A stretch of DNA of 64,000 bases from Olsenella sp. SW781 (GTDB lineage: Bacteria > Actinomycetota > Coriobacteriia > Coriobacteriales > Atopobiaceae). A program made the translations under genes and the position numbers. Shown here piece by piece: positions 9,094 to 18,763 of this stretch. The notes beneath the pieces were generated by a model, which did no database searches, was not told the origin of the DNA, and was given only the letters and a program-made list of their open reading frames with translations. Within the stretch, counting starts at the first letter, position 1; each line of letters begins with the position of its first letter. The DNA lies in the NCBI RefSeq assembly GCF_012027725.1, contig NZ_SJOU01000007.1, forward strand, positions 1-64,000, read 5' to 3'.

Positions 9094-9672
9094 ATGCTGG
9101 AGCTTGAGGACCGCATCCGCAGGGACGGGATCGTTCGCGAGGGCAACGTCCTCAAGGTCGACAACTTCCTCAACCACCAGTGCGACGTGGCCCTCTACGA
9201 CCACATGGGCGCCGAGTGGGCGCGCCTCTTTGCCGGCAAGCGCATCGACAAGATCCTCACGATCGAGGCCTCCGGCATTGGCATCGCGTGCGTGGCGGCA
9301 ACCCACTTCGGCGGCGTGCCCGTGGTCTTTGCGCGCAAGACCGAGTCCAAGAACCTCGACGGCGACCAGTACCGCACCAACATCACGAGCTACACCAAGG
9401 GCCGTGAGTACCAGGTCATCGTTGCCAAGCGCTTCCTCACGCCCGGCGAGCACGTGCTCATCATCGACGACTTCATGGCCATGGGCTGCGCGATGAACGG
9501 CCTGCTCCAGATCTGCGACGAGGCGGGCGTCATCGTGGAGGGCATCGGCATCGCCATCGAGAAGGGCTTCCAGCCGGGCGGCGACGAGCTGCGCCGCCGC
9601 GGCTACCAGGTGGAGTCGCTCGCCATCGTGAAGTCCATGGACGCCGAGACCGGCGAGATCGTGTTCGCGTAG
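9094..9672 (+). CDS. xpt: Xanthine phosphoribosyltransferase
   Basis: 192 residues, the usual Xpt length. The enzyme converts xanthine and PRPP to XMP in purine salvage. The N-terminus ([20 protein letters not shown]) and FLNHQ are typical of Xpt rather than HPRT. The PRPP loop is [13 protein letters not shown], where most homologues have DDFLANGQA, a mild variant. I take the ATG at 9094 because GAGAGGGGCAGG precedes it at good distance; an ATG 39 nt upstream sits in a CATAAT promoter-like stretch. No purine-riboswitch-like leader is visible. The gene ends before a 12-bp terminal-repeat element and a GC hairpin. Confidence 0.92.
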   Translation: MLELEDRIRRDGIVREGNVLKVDNFLNHQCDVALYDHMGAEWARLFAGKRIDKILTIEASGIGIACVAATHFGGVPVVFARKTESKNLDGDQYRTNITSYTKGREYQVIVAKRFLTPGEHVLIIDDFMAMGCAMNGLLQICDEAGVIVEGIGIAIEKGFQPGGDELRRRGYQVESLAIVKSMDAETGEIVFA

Positions 9673-9694
9673 GCGCGGCACCCTGCCCAGGCTT

Positions 9695-9818
9695 CGATTG
9701 TCGGTGGCTTTCTGGACGAGACTCCAGTACTACCCCGACTGTGACATTTTCTACCTGCGCTTCTTGTAGCCTCTTTTTGCCGCTACCGAGCATTCCGCTC
9801 AAAGATCACCGACAATCG
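9695..9818. repeat. Intergenic element with 12-bp perfect terminal inverted repeats
   Basis: CGATTGTCGGTG at 9695-9706 is the exact reverse complement of CACCGACAATCG at 9807-9818. The 100 nt between them are clearly more AT-rich than the flanks and include a T5 run; no reading frame of note is present. It could be a MITE-like insertion or a small RNA gene. Together with the terminator and promoter that follow, this accounts for the 312-base gap between xpt and the ArsR gene. Confidence 0.5.
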
Positions 9819-9820
9819 TC

Positions 9821-9853
9821 ACCCCTGTCCCCTGCCGTCTGGGGCACAGGGGT
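9821..9853. terminator. GC hairpin, probable xpt terminator
   Basis: ACCCCTGT (9821-9828) pairs with ACAGGGGT (9846-9853), and the inner CCCC (9829-9832) with GGGG (9841-9844). No U-tract follows on the plus strand, so efficiency as an intrinsic terminator is uncertain. Confidence 0.5.
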
Positions 9854-9892
9854 CCGTGCGCGTCCACGGCGCGACCAGACGCCAAATTCCCG

Positions 9893-9961
9893 TTGACATA
9901 TGAACAGATGCTCATATAATCATGAGTAAGAAAACGTATGAACATCCGTTCAGATGTTCAT
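9893..9961 (+). promoter_or_regulatory. Sigma-70 promoter with ArsR/SmtB-type operators
   Basis: TTGACA (9893-9898) and TATAAT (9915-9920), 16 nt apart, make a near-perfect vegetative promoter. An imperfect palindrome ATGAACAGATGCTCAT (9900-9915) fills the spacer. A strong palindrome, ATGAACA-N10-TGTTCAT (9938-9961), lies just downstream, before the Shine-Dalgarno sequence. Half-sites TGAACA/TGTTCA with this spacing are typical of SmtB/CadC-type metal sensors. Autoregulation by the ArsR gene that follows is the obvious reading. Confidence 0.8.
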
Positions 9962-9984
9962 TCTCACGTGAGAGGAGGCTCATC

Positions 9985-10308
9985 ATGGCCGAGAAGGTAG
10001 CAGCCGGGGAGGCCCCCGACGAGATGCCCGACGAGGAGCTGCTCTACGACCTCGCCGACCTGTTCAAGGTCTTCAGCGACACCACGCGCATCAAGATCCT
10101 CTACGCGCTCATGGGTCGCGAGCTCTGTGTCGCGGACATCGCCGAGGAGACGGGGTCCACGCAGAGCGCCGTCTCCCACCAGCTGAGGACCCTCAAGTCG
10201 GCGCGCCTGGTGAAGTTCCAGCGAGACGGGCGCAACGTCCTCTACTCGCTTGCCGACGACCACGTCTACACGATGCTCAACCAGGGCATGTCCCACATCT
10301 GCGAGTAA
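9985..10308 (+). CDS. ArsR/SmtB-family metal-sensing repressor
   Basis: 107 residues. A winged-helix fold covers residues about 18-100: FKVFSDTTRIKILYAL opens the family signature, ELCVADIAEETGSTQSAVSHQL is the recognition helix-turn-helix with the metal-sensor-typical CVxD motif, and LYSLADDHVYTML is the C-terminal helix of SmtB/CadC/ZiaR-type sensors. The Asp and His in DDHV are at the alpha-5 zinc-site positions. I choose the ATG at 9985 because AGAGGAGG precedes it; an ATG 63 nt upstream lies inside the operator. It heads an operon with an HMA protein and a P1B ATPase, so it likely represses metal efflux until Zn, Cd or Pb binds. Confidence 0.92.
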   Translation: MAEKVAAGEAPDEMPDEELLYDLADLFKVFSDTTRIKILYALMGRELCVADIAEETGSTQSAVSHQLRTLKSARLVKFQRDGRNVLYSLADDHVYTMLNQGMSHICE

Positions 10309-10318
10309 GGAGACCGCG

Positions 10319-10537
10319 ATGCGAAAGTCATTCAAGCTCGATGAGATCGACTGCGCCAACTGCGCGCGCAAGCTGCAGGACGAGCTCGCCAGGGTGGACG
10401 GCGTGGACGCCGTCTCGGTGAACTTCATGACGCAGAAGCTCACGCTCTCCGCGGCCGACGACCGCTTCGACGACGTGCTGGGCCGCGTGGTCGCGCTCGC
10501 GGCCAAGATCGAGCCCGACTGCGAGATCATCCGCTAG
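10319..10537 (+). CDS. Stand-alone heavy-metal-associated (HMA) domain protein
   Basis: 72 residues, the size of a single ferredoxin-like HMA metallochaperone fold. The metal site is IDCANCARKL, with Cys-x-x-Cys and an acidic residue before the first Cys, as in zinc/cadmium rather than copper chaperones. It starts 10 nt after the ArsR stop, with AAGGAGACCGCG as ribosome site. The following P1B ATPase lacks an N-terminal HMA domain, so this protein probably supplies that domain in trans. Confidence 0.88.
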   Translation: MRKSFKLDEIDCANCARKLQDELARVDGVDAVSVNFMTQKLTLSAADDRFDDVLGRVVALAAKIEPDCEIIR

Positions 10538-10539
10538 AA

Positions 10540-10654
10540 GGGGACGGGTTATTTCTCTCAGAGTTTTCGGGACAGGTCGATAACGCGCGCGGCACATGGC
10601 GCGCCACGCAGCCCAGGCCTGTCCCAAATTCTCTGAGAGAAAAAACACGTCCCC
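10540..10654. repeat. Inverted-repeat element inside the metal operon
   Basis: The 37-nt arms at 10540-10576 and 10618-10654 match at 32 of 37 positions when one is reversed and complemented; both include TTTCTCTCAGAG and end in GGGACAGG. The 41-nt centre is GC-rich. It lies between the HMA gene stop and the ATPase ribosome site, so it is transcribed with the operon and may act as an attenuator or RNA-processing site. It shares GGGGAC/GGGACAGG words with other palindromes in this window. Confidence 0.75.
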
Positions 10655-10673
10655 AATTTGCAGAGGAGCTAAT

Positions 10674-12578
<1,905 letters not shown>

Positions 12579-12594
12579 CGCGCTAAACGGAACA

Positions 12595-12620
12595 GGGGGC
12601 GGCCCCGACGGACCGCCCCC
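12595..12620. terminator. Bidirectional terminator hairpin
   Basis: GGGGGCGG (12595-12602) pairs with CCGCCCCC (12613-12620), a 10-nt loop between. It lies between the convergent ATPase and glutaredoxin genes, so it can serve both. Confidence 0.65.
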
Positions 12621-12630
12621 TTCCGGTCTC

Positions 12631-12891
12631 TCAGCGGAGGTTTGCCCCGAGGTAGGCGATGATGTCCTCCGACTCGTACATCGGCTCGCCGTCGACGAAG
12701 AGGCAGGGGACCTGACCCTTGCCGCCCACGCGAACGAGCTCGTCGCGCGCGGCGGGGTCGGAGGTGATGTCCTCCACCGTCACGCGCCCGTCATCGAGCC
12801 CGACGCGGGAGAGGTACGCGAGGACCTTCTGGCAGTAGGGGCAGCCGGGCATGACGAACAGGCGGTATGAGGGGGAATCGGACGCGGGCAT
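12631..12891 (-). CDS. Glutaredoxin
   Basis: 86 residues with the glutaredoxin active site MPGCPYC (Cys17 and Cys20), a cis-Pro in GQVPCLF, and the glutathione-binding-like ESEDIIAYL near the C-terminus. It reduces protein disulfides or glutathione-type mixed disulfides in the cytoplasm; coriobacteria often use such proteins with other low-molecular-weight thiols. The ATG at 12891 is preceded by AGAGGAGCTCTC in the coding sense. The ddl gene lies upstream on the same strand, but a palindrome separates them. Confidence 0.88.
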   Translation of the reverse strand: MPASDSPSYRLFVMPGCPYCQKVLAYLSRVGLDDGRVTVEDITSDPAARDELVRVGGKGQVPCLFVDGEPMYESEDIIAYLGANLR

Positions 12892-12964
12892 GGAGAGCTC
12901 CTCTCTGGTCGGGTTCTTCCGCCCGTATCCTACCCACGGCGAGCGACGCGATGCGCCCTCCACG

Positions 12965-13007
12965 AAAACTCGCCTAAATGGGGCCTGGCCCCTTTTAGGC
13001 GAGTTTT
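12965..13007. repeat. Palindrome with flanking A/T tracts; supplies the ddl stop codon
   Basis: The 18-bp arms 12968-12985 and 12987-13004 (ACTCGCCTAAATGGGGCC type) have one mismatch and a single-base centre. AAAA precedes and TTTTT follows, the layout of an intrinsic terminator working in both directions. The ddl stop codon TAA (12995-12997) is the TTA inside the right arm. Same GCCTAAAAGGGGCC family as at 35901 and 41283. Confidence 0.8.
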
Positions 13008-14035
13008 TCGGCGACGAGGGACTCGAGGACGTCGCCGAGCTCGTGGCCGGCGACGCGCATCATCTGGGGGAAGCGCGAGTAGTACGTGAGACCCGGCATG
13101 GAGTTGACCTCGTTGAAGACGACCTCGCCCCCCGGCGTGACGAAGAGGTCCACGCGCGCGAGTCCCTCGCAGCCAAGCGCCTCGTAGACAGCCGTCCCGG
13201 CGGCGCGGACGCGCGCGAGGACGTCCTCGGGGAGCTGGGCGGGGCAGCGGAGCTCGGTGTTTGCGCCCGGGTCCTTCTCGAGGTGGATGCGGAAGAACCC
13301 GTCGCCGGAGACCACGATCTCGTCGGGCTCGCCCATCCAGGTGCCGCGCACGGCGTCGCCCACGATGGCGCAGCCCACCTCGACGCCCGTGATGGCCTCC
13401 TCGACGGCGACCTTCTCGTCGAGCGCGAACGCCGCGTCGAGAGCCTCGGCGTATGCGGCCTCGTCGGCGGCGCGGGAAACGCCGATCGAGGAGCCTCCGC
13501 GCGCGGGCTTCACGAAGACCGGGTAGCCGCCGCAGGCCTCGACGGCCGCGGCACACTCCTCCGGGGAGCACCCGCGCCAGAGCACCTCGCAGCGCGGCGA
13601 GCGCACGCCGGCCGCCGCGGCCAGCCGGTGAGACGCGTCCTTGTCCATGCACACGGCGCTCGCCATGACGCCGCAGCCAACGTACGGGACGCCGGCGACC
13701 TCGAGCGCGCCCTGGACGGTCCCGTCCTCGCCGCCCTGGCCGTGCAGGACGGGAAGGGCGACGTCAACCGCGAGTGGACGCGCGACGCCGCCCTCTCCCA
13801 GCTCGACGAGGCCCGACCCCGGGACGAGCGCCACGGGCGCGCAGTCGTGCTCCTCCCACGACCCGGTGAGCTCCGCCGGGTCCCCCGCGTAGCGCAGCCA
13901 GCGTCCGTCGCGCGTGATGCCCACGAGCACGAGCTCGAAGCGACCGCCCAGCGCGGAGATGACGTTGTCCGCGGACTTGCAGGAGATGTCGTGCTCGGTG
14001 GAGACGCCACCGAAGATGAGTGCAACCCTCGTCAT
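12995..14035 (-). CDS. ddl: D-alanine--D-alanine ligase
   Basis: 346-residue ATP-grasp enzyme that joins two D-alanines for peptidoglycan. The N-terminus VALIFGGVSTEHDIS is the family signature (GGxSxEHxxS), FVKPARGGSSIGV is the ATP-grasp lysine and glycine loop, and EVNSMPGLTYYSRFPQM near the C-terminus holds the Mg-binding Glu and Asn and the omega loop. I use the ATG at 14035, giving the normal Ddl start, rather than a codon 36 nt upstream. The last codons (KLA, stop) lie within a palindromic repeat, so the C-terminus has been set by that element. Monocistronic. Confidence 0.95.
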   Translation of the reverse strand: MTRVALIFGGVSTEHDISCKSADNVISALGGRFELVLVGITRDGRWLRYAGDPAELTGSWEEHDCAPVALVPGSGLVELGEGGVARPLAVDVALPVLHGQGGEDGTVQGALEVAGVPYVGCGVMASAVCMDKDASHRLAAAAGVRSPRCEVLWRGCSPEECAAAVEACGGYPVFVKPARGGSSIGVSRAADEAAYAEALDAAFALDEKVAVEEAITGVEVGCAIVGDAVRGTWMGEPDEIVVSGDGFFRIHLEKDPGANTELRCPAQLPEDVLARVRAAGTAVYEALGCEGLARVDLFVTPGGEVVFNEVNSMPGLTYYSRFPQMMRVAGHELGDVLESLVAEKLA

Positions 14036-14134
14036 GACCAACCCTTCGTCGGATACCTTCACGCGCCCCATTATAAGGATGACGGGAGACAGCGCGCGGT
14101 ATAGTTGAGGTGACCGTCACCCTAAGGAGGAACC

Positions 14135-14566
14135 ATGTCAAAAGAGCGCAAGCTCCTCAAGATCGTCTGCTTCCTGTACGTCCTCGACGCCCTCGCCTGC
14201 CTCGTCTTTGGCGGCATAACGCTCGCCGGCATGGGGCTGCTCGACCCCGCCGACGTCGTGAGCGTGGGCGGCATCGACTTCAACCTGCAGGCCTGGGCCG
14301 TCATCTTCGGCATCTGGGGCATCGTGTCCGGCGTCTTCTACCTCATCTACGCCGGAGCGGGCATCCGCGGCGCCAACACGCCGCGCAAGATCGGGCCCTT
14401 CCGCGCCATGAGCCTCGTCGCCGTCGTCTTCTCGGTGGTCGGCCTCGTGCTCGGCGTCGCGCTCGACGGCGCTGCCGCCAACATGAGCATGTACGTGGTC
14501 TCGATCGTCTTCGCGGTGCTGTGCTTCGTGCTGTCCGGCAAGATCAAGGAGCAGGCAGAGCGCTAG
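14135..14566 (+). CDS. Four-helix small membrane protein, unknown function
   Basis: 143 residues with four predicted membrane helices (about 10-30, 48-72, 88-110, 118-136) and short charged ends (MSKERKLLK at the start, KIKEQAER at the end). No signature motif is visible. The ATG follows CTAAGGAGGAACC, a strong ribosome site. It is divergent from ddl and followed by a hairpin terminator, so it is a single-gene unit. Confidence 0.75.
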   Translation: MSKERKLLKIVCFLYVLDALACLVFGGITLAGMGLLDPADVVSVGGIDFNLQAWAVIFGIWGIVSGVFYLIYAGAGIRGANTPRKIGPFRAMSLVAVVFSVVGLVLGVALDGAAANMSMYVVSIVFAVLCFVLSGKIKEQAER

Positions 14567-14600
14567 GGCGAGAAGGACCTGCCATACAGGCCCCTTTCAT

Positions 14601-14630
14601 GCGGCGCCCGCCCCCCGGGGCGGGCGCCGC
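14601..14630. terminator. Strong 14-bp GC hairpin
   Basis: GCGGCGCCCGCCCC (14601-14614) is the exact reverse complement of 14617-14630, with a 2-nt loop; flanking CAT/ATG extends it. It follows the small membrane protein gene. No U-tract is present. Confidence 0.55.
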
Positions 14631-14775
14631 TCGCATGAGTGCCGCGCCTTCGGGCCGCTCCCGAAAGACCTCGCAAGGGGGCATGAGACCTGATGCCATG
14701 CTGCTATCCCTCTGGCTCTGGTTACGCTAGAGTCTCCCCCGGAAACGTCGAGCCGCGACCGTACGAAGGGAACCC

Positions 14776-15966
14776 ATGGCCTCCCCCACGCCCCGCATGA
14801 CGACGCGAGAGCTCCTCCCGCTCGTCGCCCTCACCCTGTCAGCCTTCCTGCTCAACACCTCGGAGTTCGTGCCCATCGGCCTGCTCACGGACATCGCCGG
14901 GGCGTTCTCGCTCAGCGAGTCGGGCGCCGGCGCCATGATCTCCATCTACGCATGGGCCGTGGCGCTCCTCTCGCTGCCGCTCATGCTCGCCGCGAGCCGC
15001 ATCTCCCCGAGGGCCCTCATCGTCTCGGTGCTCGCCGTCTTCTGCGGCGGGCAGGTCGCCTCGGCCCTTGCCCCCACGTTCGAGCTGCTCGTGGCATCCC
15101 GCCTCATCGTTGCCGCCGCGCACGCGGTCTTCTGGTCGGTGGCCTCCCCCTTTGCCGTGCGCGTGGCGGCGCCCGAGAGGTCCTCGCTCGCCATGAGCAT
15201 GATCGTCACGGGAACCTCCGTCGCCATGATCTTCGGGCTGCCGCTCGGCCGCGCGCTCGGGCTCGCCCTCGGCTGGCGGATGACCTTCGTCTGCGTGGGG
15301 GCGGCCGCCGCGGTGGCGCTGGTCGGCCTCGTCGCGTTCTTCCCGCGGCTCGAGGCGGGAGAGCCGTTCACGCTCGACCGCCTGCCCGAGCTCGCTCGCA
15401 ACCGCGCGCTCGTGGGGCTCTACCTCGCCACCATCCTCTTCGCGACCGGATACTACACGGGCTACAGCTACATCGAGCCCTTCCTCAAGCAGGTGGCAGC
15501 CATGCCCGACGCGCTCATCACCGCCGCGCTCACCGTATTCGGCGTCGCGGGGCTCGGCGGGAGCTGGCTCTTCGCCCGCCTCTTCGACGCGCACCGCCGT
15601 CCCTTCCTCACCGCAACGATGCTCGGCATGGCGGCGGCGCTCCTCCTGCTCCTCCCCCTCGCGGGGGTTCCGGCCGGGCCCTTCGCGGTCTGCGTCATCT
15701 GGGGCGTCTCCGCCACCGCCTACAACGTCGCCGCGCAGGCCGAGGTCATCCGCAGCACCTCGCAGGCTGCCACCCCGGTTGCCATGTCGGTCTTCTCCGG
15801 CCTCTTCAACGTGGGGATCGGCACGGGCTCGATCATCGGCGGCCTGGTGTGCGACGCCGCGGGGCCCGTCGGCGTGGGACTCGTGGGCGGCGTCATCGCC
15901 GCCGCCGGGGCGCTCTACTGCCTCGCGCGCCTCGGGCGACTCCTCGAGGGGGAGGGGCAGCGCTGA
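14776..15966 (+). CDS. MFS efflux transporter, SotB/AraJ-like (DHA1 type)
   Basis: 396 residues with twelve predicted helices. The opening LTLSAFLLNTSEFVPIGLLTDIA is characteristic of the SotB/YdhP/AraJ sugar- and drug-efflux branch. The family motif after helix 2 is LMLAASRISPRALI, weaker than the usual GRLADRxGRR. Proton-driven export of sugars or small drugs is the likely role. The ATG follows CGAAGGGAACC. A single gene; regulation is not evident. Confidence 0.85.
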   Translation: MASPTPRMTTRELLPLVALTLSAFLLNTSEFVPIGLLTDIAGAFSLSESGAGAMISIYAWAVALLSLPLMLAASRISPRALIVSVLAVFCGGQVASALAPTFELLVASRLIVAAAHAVFWSVASPFAVRVAAPERSSLAMSMIVTGTSVAMIFGLPLGRALGLALGWRMTFVCVGAAAAVALVGLVAFFPRLEAGEPFTLDRLPELARNRALVGLYLATILFATGYYTGYSYIEPFLKQVAAMPDALITAALTVFGVAGLGGSWLFARLFDAHRRPFLTATMLGMAAALLLLLPLAGVPAGPFAVCVIWGVSATAYNVAAQAEVIRSTSQAATPVAMSVFSGLFNVGIGTGSIIGGLVCDAAGPVGVGLVGGVIAAAGALYCLARLGRLLEGEGQR

Positions 15967-16000
15967 GCCCGGCATCCCGACGGCCCTGGGGCGGCCATCG

Positions 16001-16233
16001 CCTGCAATCAGGCGGATAGTGTGAAACTTTCCCCGAGCGGCCTGCAATCAGGCGGATAGTGGGAAGCCTTTTCCGGCCCCGCTCCCCAGGAGACGCCGCT
16101 GCCAACTGGCCGTTTTGCCCCGGGCAGGGGACGGACACCCGACGGGGCGCCTCAGAAGGCGGATAATTGCTTCGCACTATCCGCCCGATTGCAGACCAGT
16201 CGGCAGATTCTTCGCACTATCCGCCCGATTGCA
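16001..16233. repeat. Cluster of GGCGGATAGTG elements, direct and inverted
   Basis: TGCAATCAGGCGGATAGTG ends two direct copies at 16001-16021 and 16041-16061, exactly 40 nt apart. Two inverted copies, CACTATCCGCCCGATTGCA, lie at 16175-16193 and 16215-16233, again 40 nt apart. A fifth core GGCGGATA (about 16158) pairs with the first inverted copy in a short hairpin. The cluster fills the 312-base gap between the MFS and dipeptidase genes; I see no gene in it. Likely a REP-type intergenic element. Confidence 0.85.
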
Positions 16234-16278
16234 CGACGGGCCGGGCCCGCCGACCCGTCCCGCACCCAAGGAGGCCTC

Positions 16279-17295
16279 ATGCGCCACCTCGTATTTGACC
16301 TGCACTGCGACACCGCCGACCGCCTCGCGTGGCAGACGCTGCCGGAGGACCTGCGCCGCGCCTGCGGGACGGACTTCTACGGCCCCGGCGACGGGGAGGA
16401 CCCCGAAGGCTGCCGCGAGCTCGCCCGGAGCCGCTGCCACGTCTCCCTCGAGGCCGTCGGCGAGACGCCCTGGGCTCAGTGCTTCGCCTGCTTCATCCCC
16501 GACGAGCTCTCCCCCGAGCAGGCCGCCCGCTTCTACCGGCACGTCGCGGCGTACCTCGAGGCCGAGGTCCGGAAGAACGCGAGCGCGGTCGCCCTCGTGA
16601 GCGGTGGCGACGAGATCCGCCCCGCCCTCCGGTCGGGCCGCATGGCCGCCGTCCGCACGATCGAGAACGCGCGCCTCTTCGCCGCGGACCTCGGCCTCGT
16701 GGGACGCCTCGCAGAGCAGGGCGTCCTCATGGCCTCTCTCAGCTGGAACGCCGAGGGCCCGCTCGCAAGCGGCTGCGACTCCCATGCCGGCCTCACCCCG
16801 CTCGGCGCGCGGGCGCTGGCGGAGATGGAGCGCGCCGGCATGGTGCTCGACGTCTCCCACCTCAACGACGAGAGCCTCGCGGACGCGCTCGCCCTCGCGA
16901 CGCGCCCCGTCGTGGCGAGCCACTCCAACTCCCGCGCCGTCTGCGCACACCCGAGGAACCTCACCGACCGGCAGTTCCTGGAGATTCGCGACCGGGGAGG
17001 CCTCGTGGGCCTCAACCTCTGCTGCGGCTTCCTGCGCGAGGGGGCCGGCGCCGACGACGTCACGTTCGATGACGTGGCGGCCCACGTCGAGCACTGGCTC
17101 GACCTCGGGGGCGAGGGGGTCGTCGCGCTCGGGGCCGACTTCGACGGCGCCACCGTCCCCGCCTTCCTCGACGGCGCGCGGACGCTGCCCTCCCTCCAGG
17201 CCCTTCTCGCCAGGCGCTTTGGCGATGAGGTATGCGCGCGGCTCTGCTCGGGCAACGCGCTCGCGTTCTTCGAGCGCGTCGGGCGCAGCCGCTGA
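16279..17295 (+). CDS. Membrane-dipeptidase family (M19) dipeptidase
   Basis: 338 residues. The amidohydrolase-fold zinc site starts with FDLHCDTAD (His9, Asp11), and the later ligands fall in VLDVSHLND and VASHSNSRAVCAHPRNLTD, both M19 signatures. GADFDGA near the C-terminus is the conserved substrate-site Asp. It hydrolyses dipeptides, often with D-residue tolerance. No signal peptide is visible, so it is cytoplasmic. The ATG follows CAAGGAGGCCTC. It is followed by an inverted repeat and a GC terminator. Confidence 0.92.
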   Translation: MRHLVFDLHCDTADRLAWQTLPEDLRRACGTDFYGPGDGEDPEGCRELARSRCHVSLEAVGETPWAQCFACFIPDELSPEQAARFYRHVAAYLEAEVRKNASAVALVSGGDEIRPALRSGRMAAVRTIENARLFAADLGLVGRLAEQGVLMASLSWNAEGPLASGCDSHAGLTPLGARALAEMERAGMVLDVSHLNDESLADALALATRPVVASHSNSRAVCAHPRNLTDRQFLEIRDRGGLVGLNLCCGFLREGAGADDVTFDDVAAHVEHWLDLGGEGVVALGADFDGATVPAFLDGARTLPSLQALLARRFGDEVCARLCSGNALAFFERVGRSR

Positions 17296-17312
17296 GTCGA
17301 CGCCCCTCGCAC

Positions 17313-17373
17313 GCATTCTGCGCGACGAGCCCCGCAGGGGCGCAGATGGCGAGAAGGACGCGGCGCAGAATGC
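17313..17373. repeat. Inverted repeat after the dipeptidase gene
   Basis: GCATTCTGCGC (17313-17323) is the exact reverse complement of GCGCAGAATGC (17363-17373). The 39-nt interior includes a CGAGAAGGAC motif copy. Possible terminator or MITE remnant. Confidence 0.5.
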
Positions 17374-17413
17374 ATGATGCGCGCCGTCCCACTGGCCCCC
17401 CCGCCCGCAAAAC

Positions 17414-17449
17414 GCCGCGCCCCGCCTGTGCTGGGAGGCGGGGCGCGGC
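17414..17449. terminator. 13-bp GC hairpin between convergent genes
   Basis: GCCGCGCCCCGCC (17414-17426) pairs exactly with GGCGGGGCGCGGC (17437-17449), a 10-nt loop between. Placed between the convergent dipeptidase and GltD-like genes, with AAAA just upstream, which gives a U-tract in the minus-strand direction. Confidence 0.65.
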
Positions 17450-17516
17450 ACTGGAAAGGAGGCTCGGCGAGGGGTGCATGGCGGGACCCCGCGTCGAGAT
17501 GGGTCATCGATGATGG

Positions 17517-18761
17517 CTAGGGCGTTGCCGGGTCGGCGTCGGCGGGAAGGCCCATGTAGGCGAGCATCCCCTCGACGGCGCGCTTGGCCCCGGCAACGGC
17601 GTGCACCACGGTCCGCGGGCCGGTGGCCACGTCGCCCGCGGCAAAGACGCCCGGGACGGTGGTCATGCAGGACTCGTCGACCTCAAGCAGGCCGCGCTCG
17701 TTGGTGGCAAGCCCCGTCGTGGTGAGCACGAGCTTGTTCTTGGGGAGCTGGGAGACGGCGATGATCACGGTGTCGCAGCGCACGTGGTCGAGCTCGTCCT
17801 CGTAGCCGACGACGTCGTTCTTCTCGTCGAAGATCGCGGTGCGGAAGGTCGGGCCCTCGTCGTCGATGGAGACGACGTCCTTGCCGTAGACGATCTCGGC
17901 GCCCTCGAGCTCGGCGTACTCGACCTCCTCGGAGCTGGCGGTGACCTCGTGCGTGTTGGAGTAGAGCGTCACGCGGCGCGCGCCGTGGCGCAGGGCCGAG
18001 CGCGCCACGTCCATCGCGACGTTGCCCACGCCGATGATGGCCACGTCGCGGCCGATGGACACGCTCGAGGGGTCGACGAGGTAGTCGATGCCAAAGAAGA
18101 CGTTGCCGCGCGCCTGCCCCAGGATGTCGAGCTTGCGGGCGCGCCAGGTGCCGGTGCCCACGAAGACCGCGTCGTAGCCGTCGCGGAAGAGGTCGTCGAT
18201 GTGCAGGGCGCCGCCGATCGTGGTGGAGGGGCGCACGCGCACCCCGAGCGCGCACATGACCTCGCGATACCGCTGGACGAGCTCCTTGGAGAGGCGGAAC
18301 TCGGGGATGCCGTACTGCAGCACGCCCCCGATCTCCGTGCGCTGCTCGAAGACCGTGACCGCGCAGCCGCGCTCGGCGAGCTTGATCGCCACCGTGATCC
18401 CCGCGGGCCCCGAGCCGATGACGGCGACGGACTTCCCGCAGGGCTGCGGCCGCTCGGGCTCCAGCCGGTCGAGGTAGGTGCTCGAGATGTAGTGCTCGAT
18501 GCTCGAGAAGTGCACGGGGTTGCCCTTGCGCGCCTGGACGCAGTTGCCCTCGCACTGGTTGGAGTGGTTGCACACGAGCGAGCACACGGCGCTCATGGGG
18601 TTGTTCTCGAAGAGCAGCGCGCCGGCCTCGTCCATCCTGCGCTCCTTGAAGAGCCGGATGACCTCGGGGATGGGCGTGTGGACGGGGCAGCCACGCTCCT
18701 GGCACATCGCCCGGCGGCAGCCCAGGCAGCGGTTGGCCTCCTCGATGACGTGGACGGCCAC
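17517..18761 (-). CDS. GltD-like Fe-S flavoprotein (NAD(P)-dependent oxidoreductase)
   Basis: 414 residues resembling the small subunit of glutamate synthase and the N-terminal part of dihydropyrimidine dehydrogenase. Two N-terminal cysteine clusters (CLGCRRAMCQERGCP and CSLVCNHSNQCEGNC) bind [4Fe-4S] centres. VAVIGSGPAGITVA is the FAD-binding glycine motif, and VAIIGVGNVAMDVA the NAD(P) one. The GTG at 18761 sits 3 nt beyond the eda stop (TAGTCGTG), so it is coupled to eda. It is the third gene of a kdgK-eda operon, an unusual place for a GltD homologue; a role as electron-transfer partner of an unlinked sugar-acid or amino-acid enzyme is guesswork. Confidence 0.85.
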   Translation of the reverse strand: MAVHVIEEANRCLGCRRAMCQERGCPVHTPIPEVIRLFKERRMDEAGALLFENNPMSAVCSLVCNHSNQCEGNCVQARKGNPVHFSSIEHYISSTYLDRLEPERPQPCGKSVAVIGSGPAGITVAIKLAERGCAVTVFEQRTEIGGVLQYGIPEFRLSKELVQRYREVMCALGVRVRPSTTIGGALHIDDLFRDGYDAVFVGTGTWRARKLDILGQARGNVFFGIDYLVDPSSVSIGRDVAIIGVGNVAMDVARSALRHGARRVTLYSNTHEVTASSEEVEYAELEGAEIVYGKDVVSIDDEGPTFRTAIFDEKNDVVGYEDELDHVRCDTVIIAVSQLPKNKLVLTTTGLATNERGLLEVDESCMTTVPGVFAAGDVATGPRTVVHAVAGAKRAVEGMLAYMGLPADADPATP

Positions 18762-18763
18762 GA

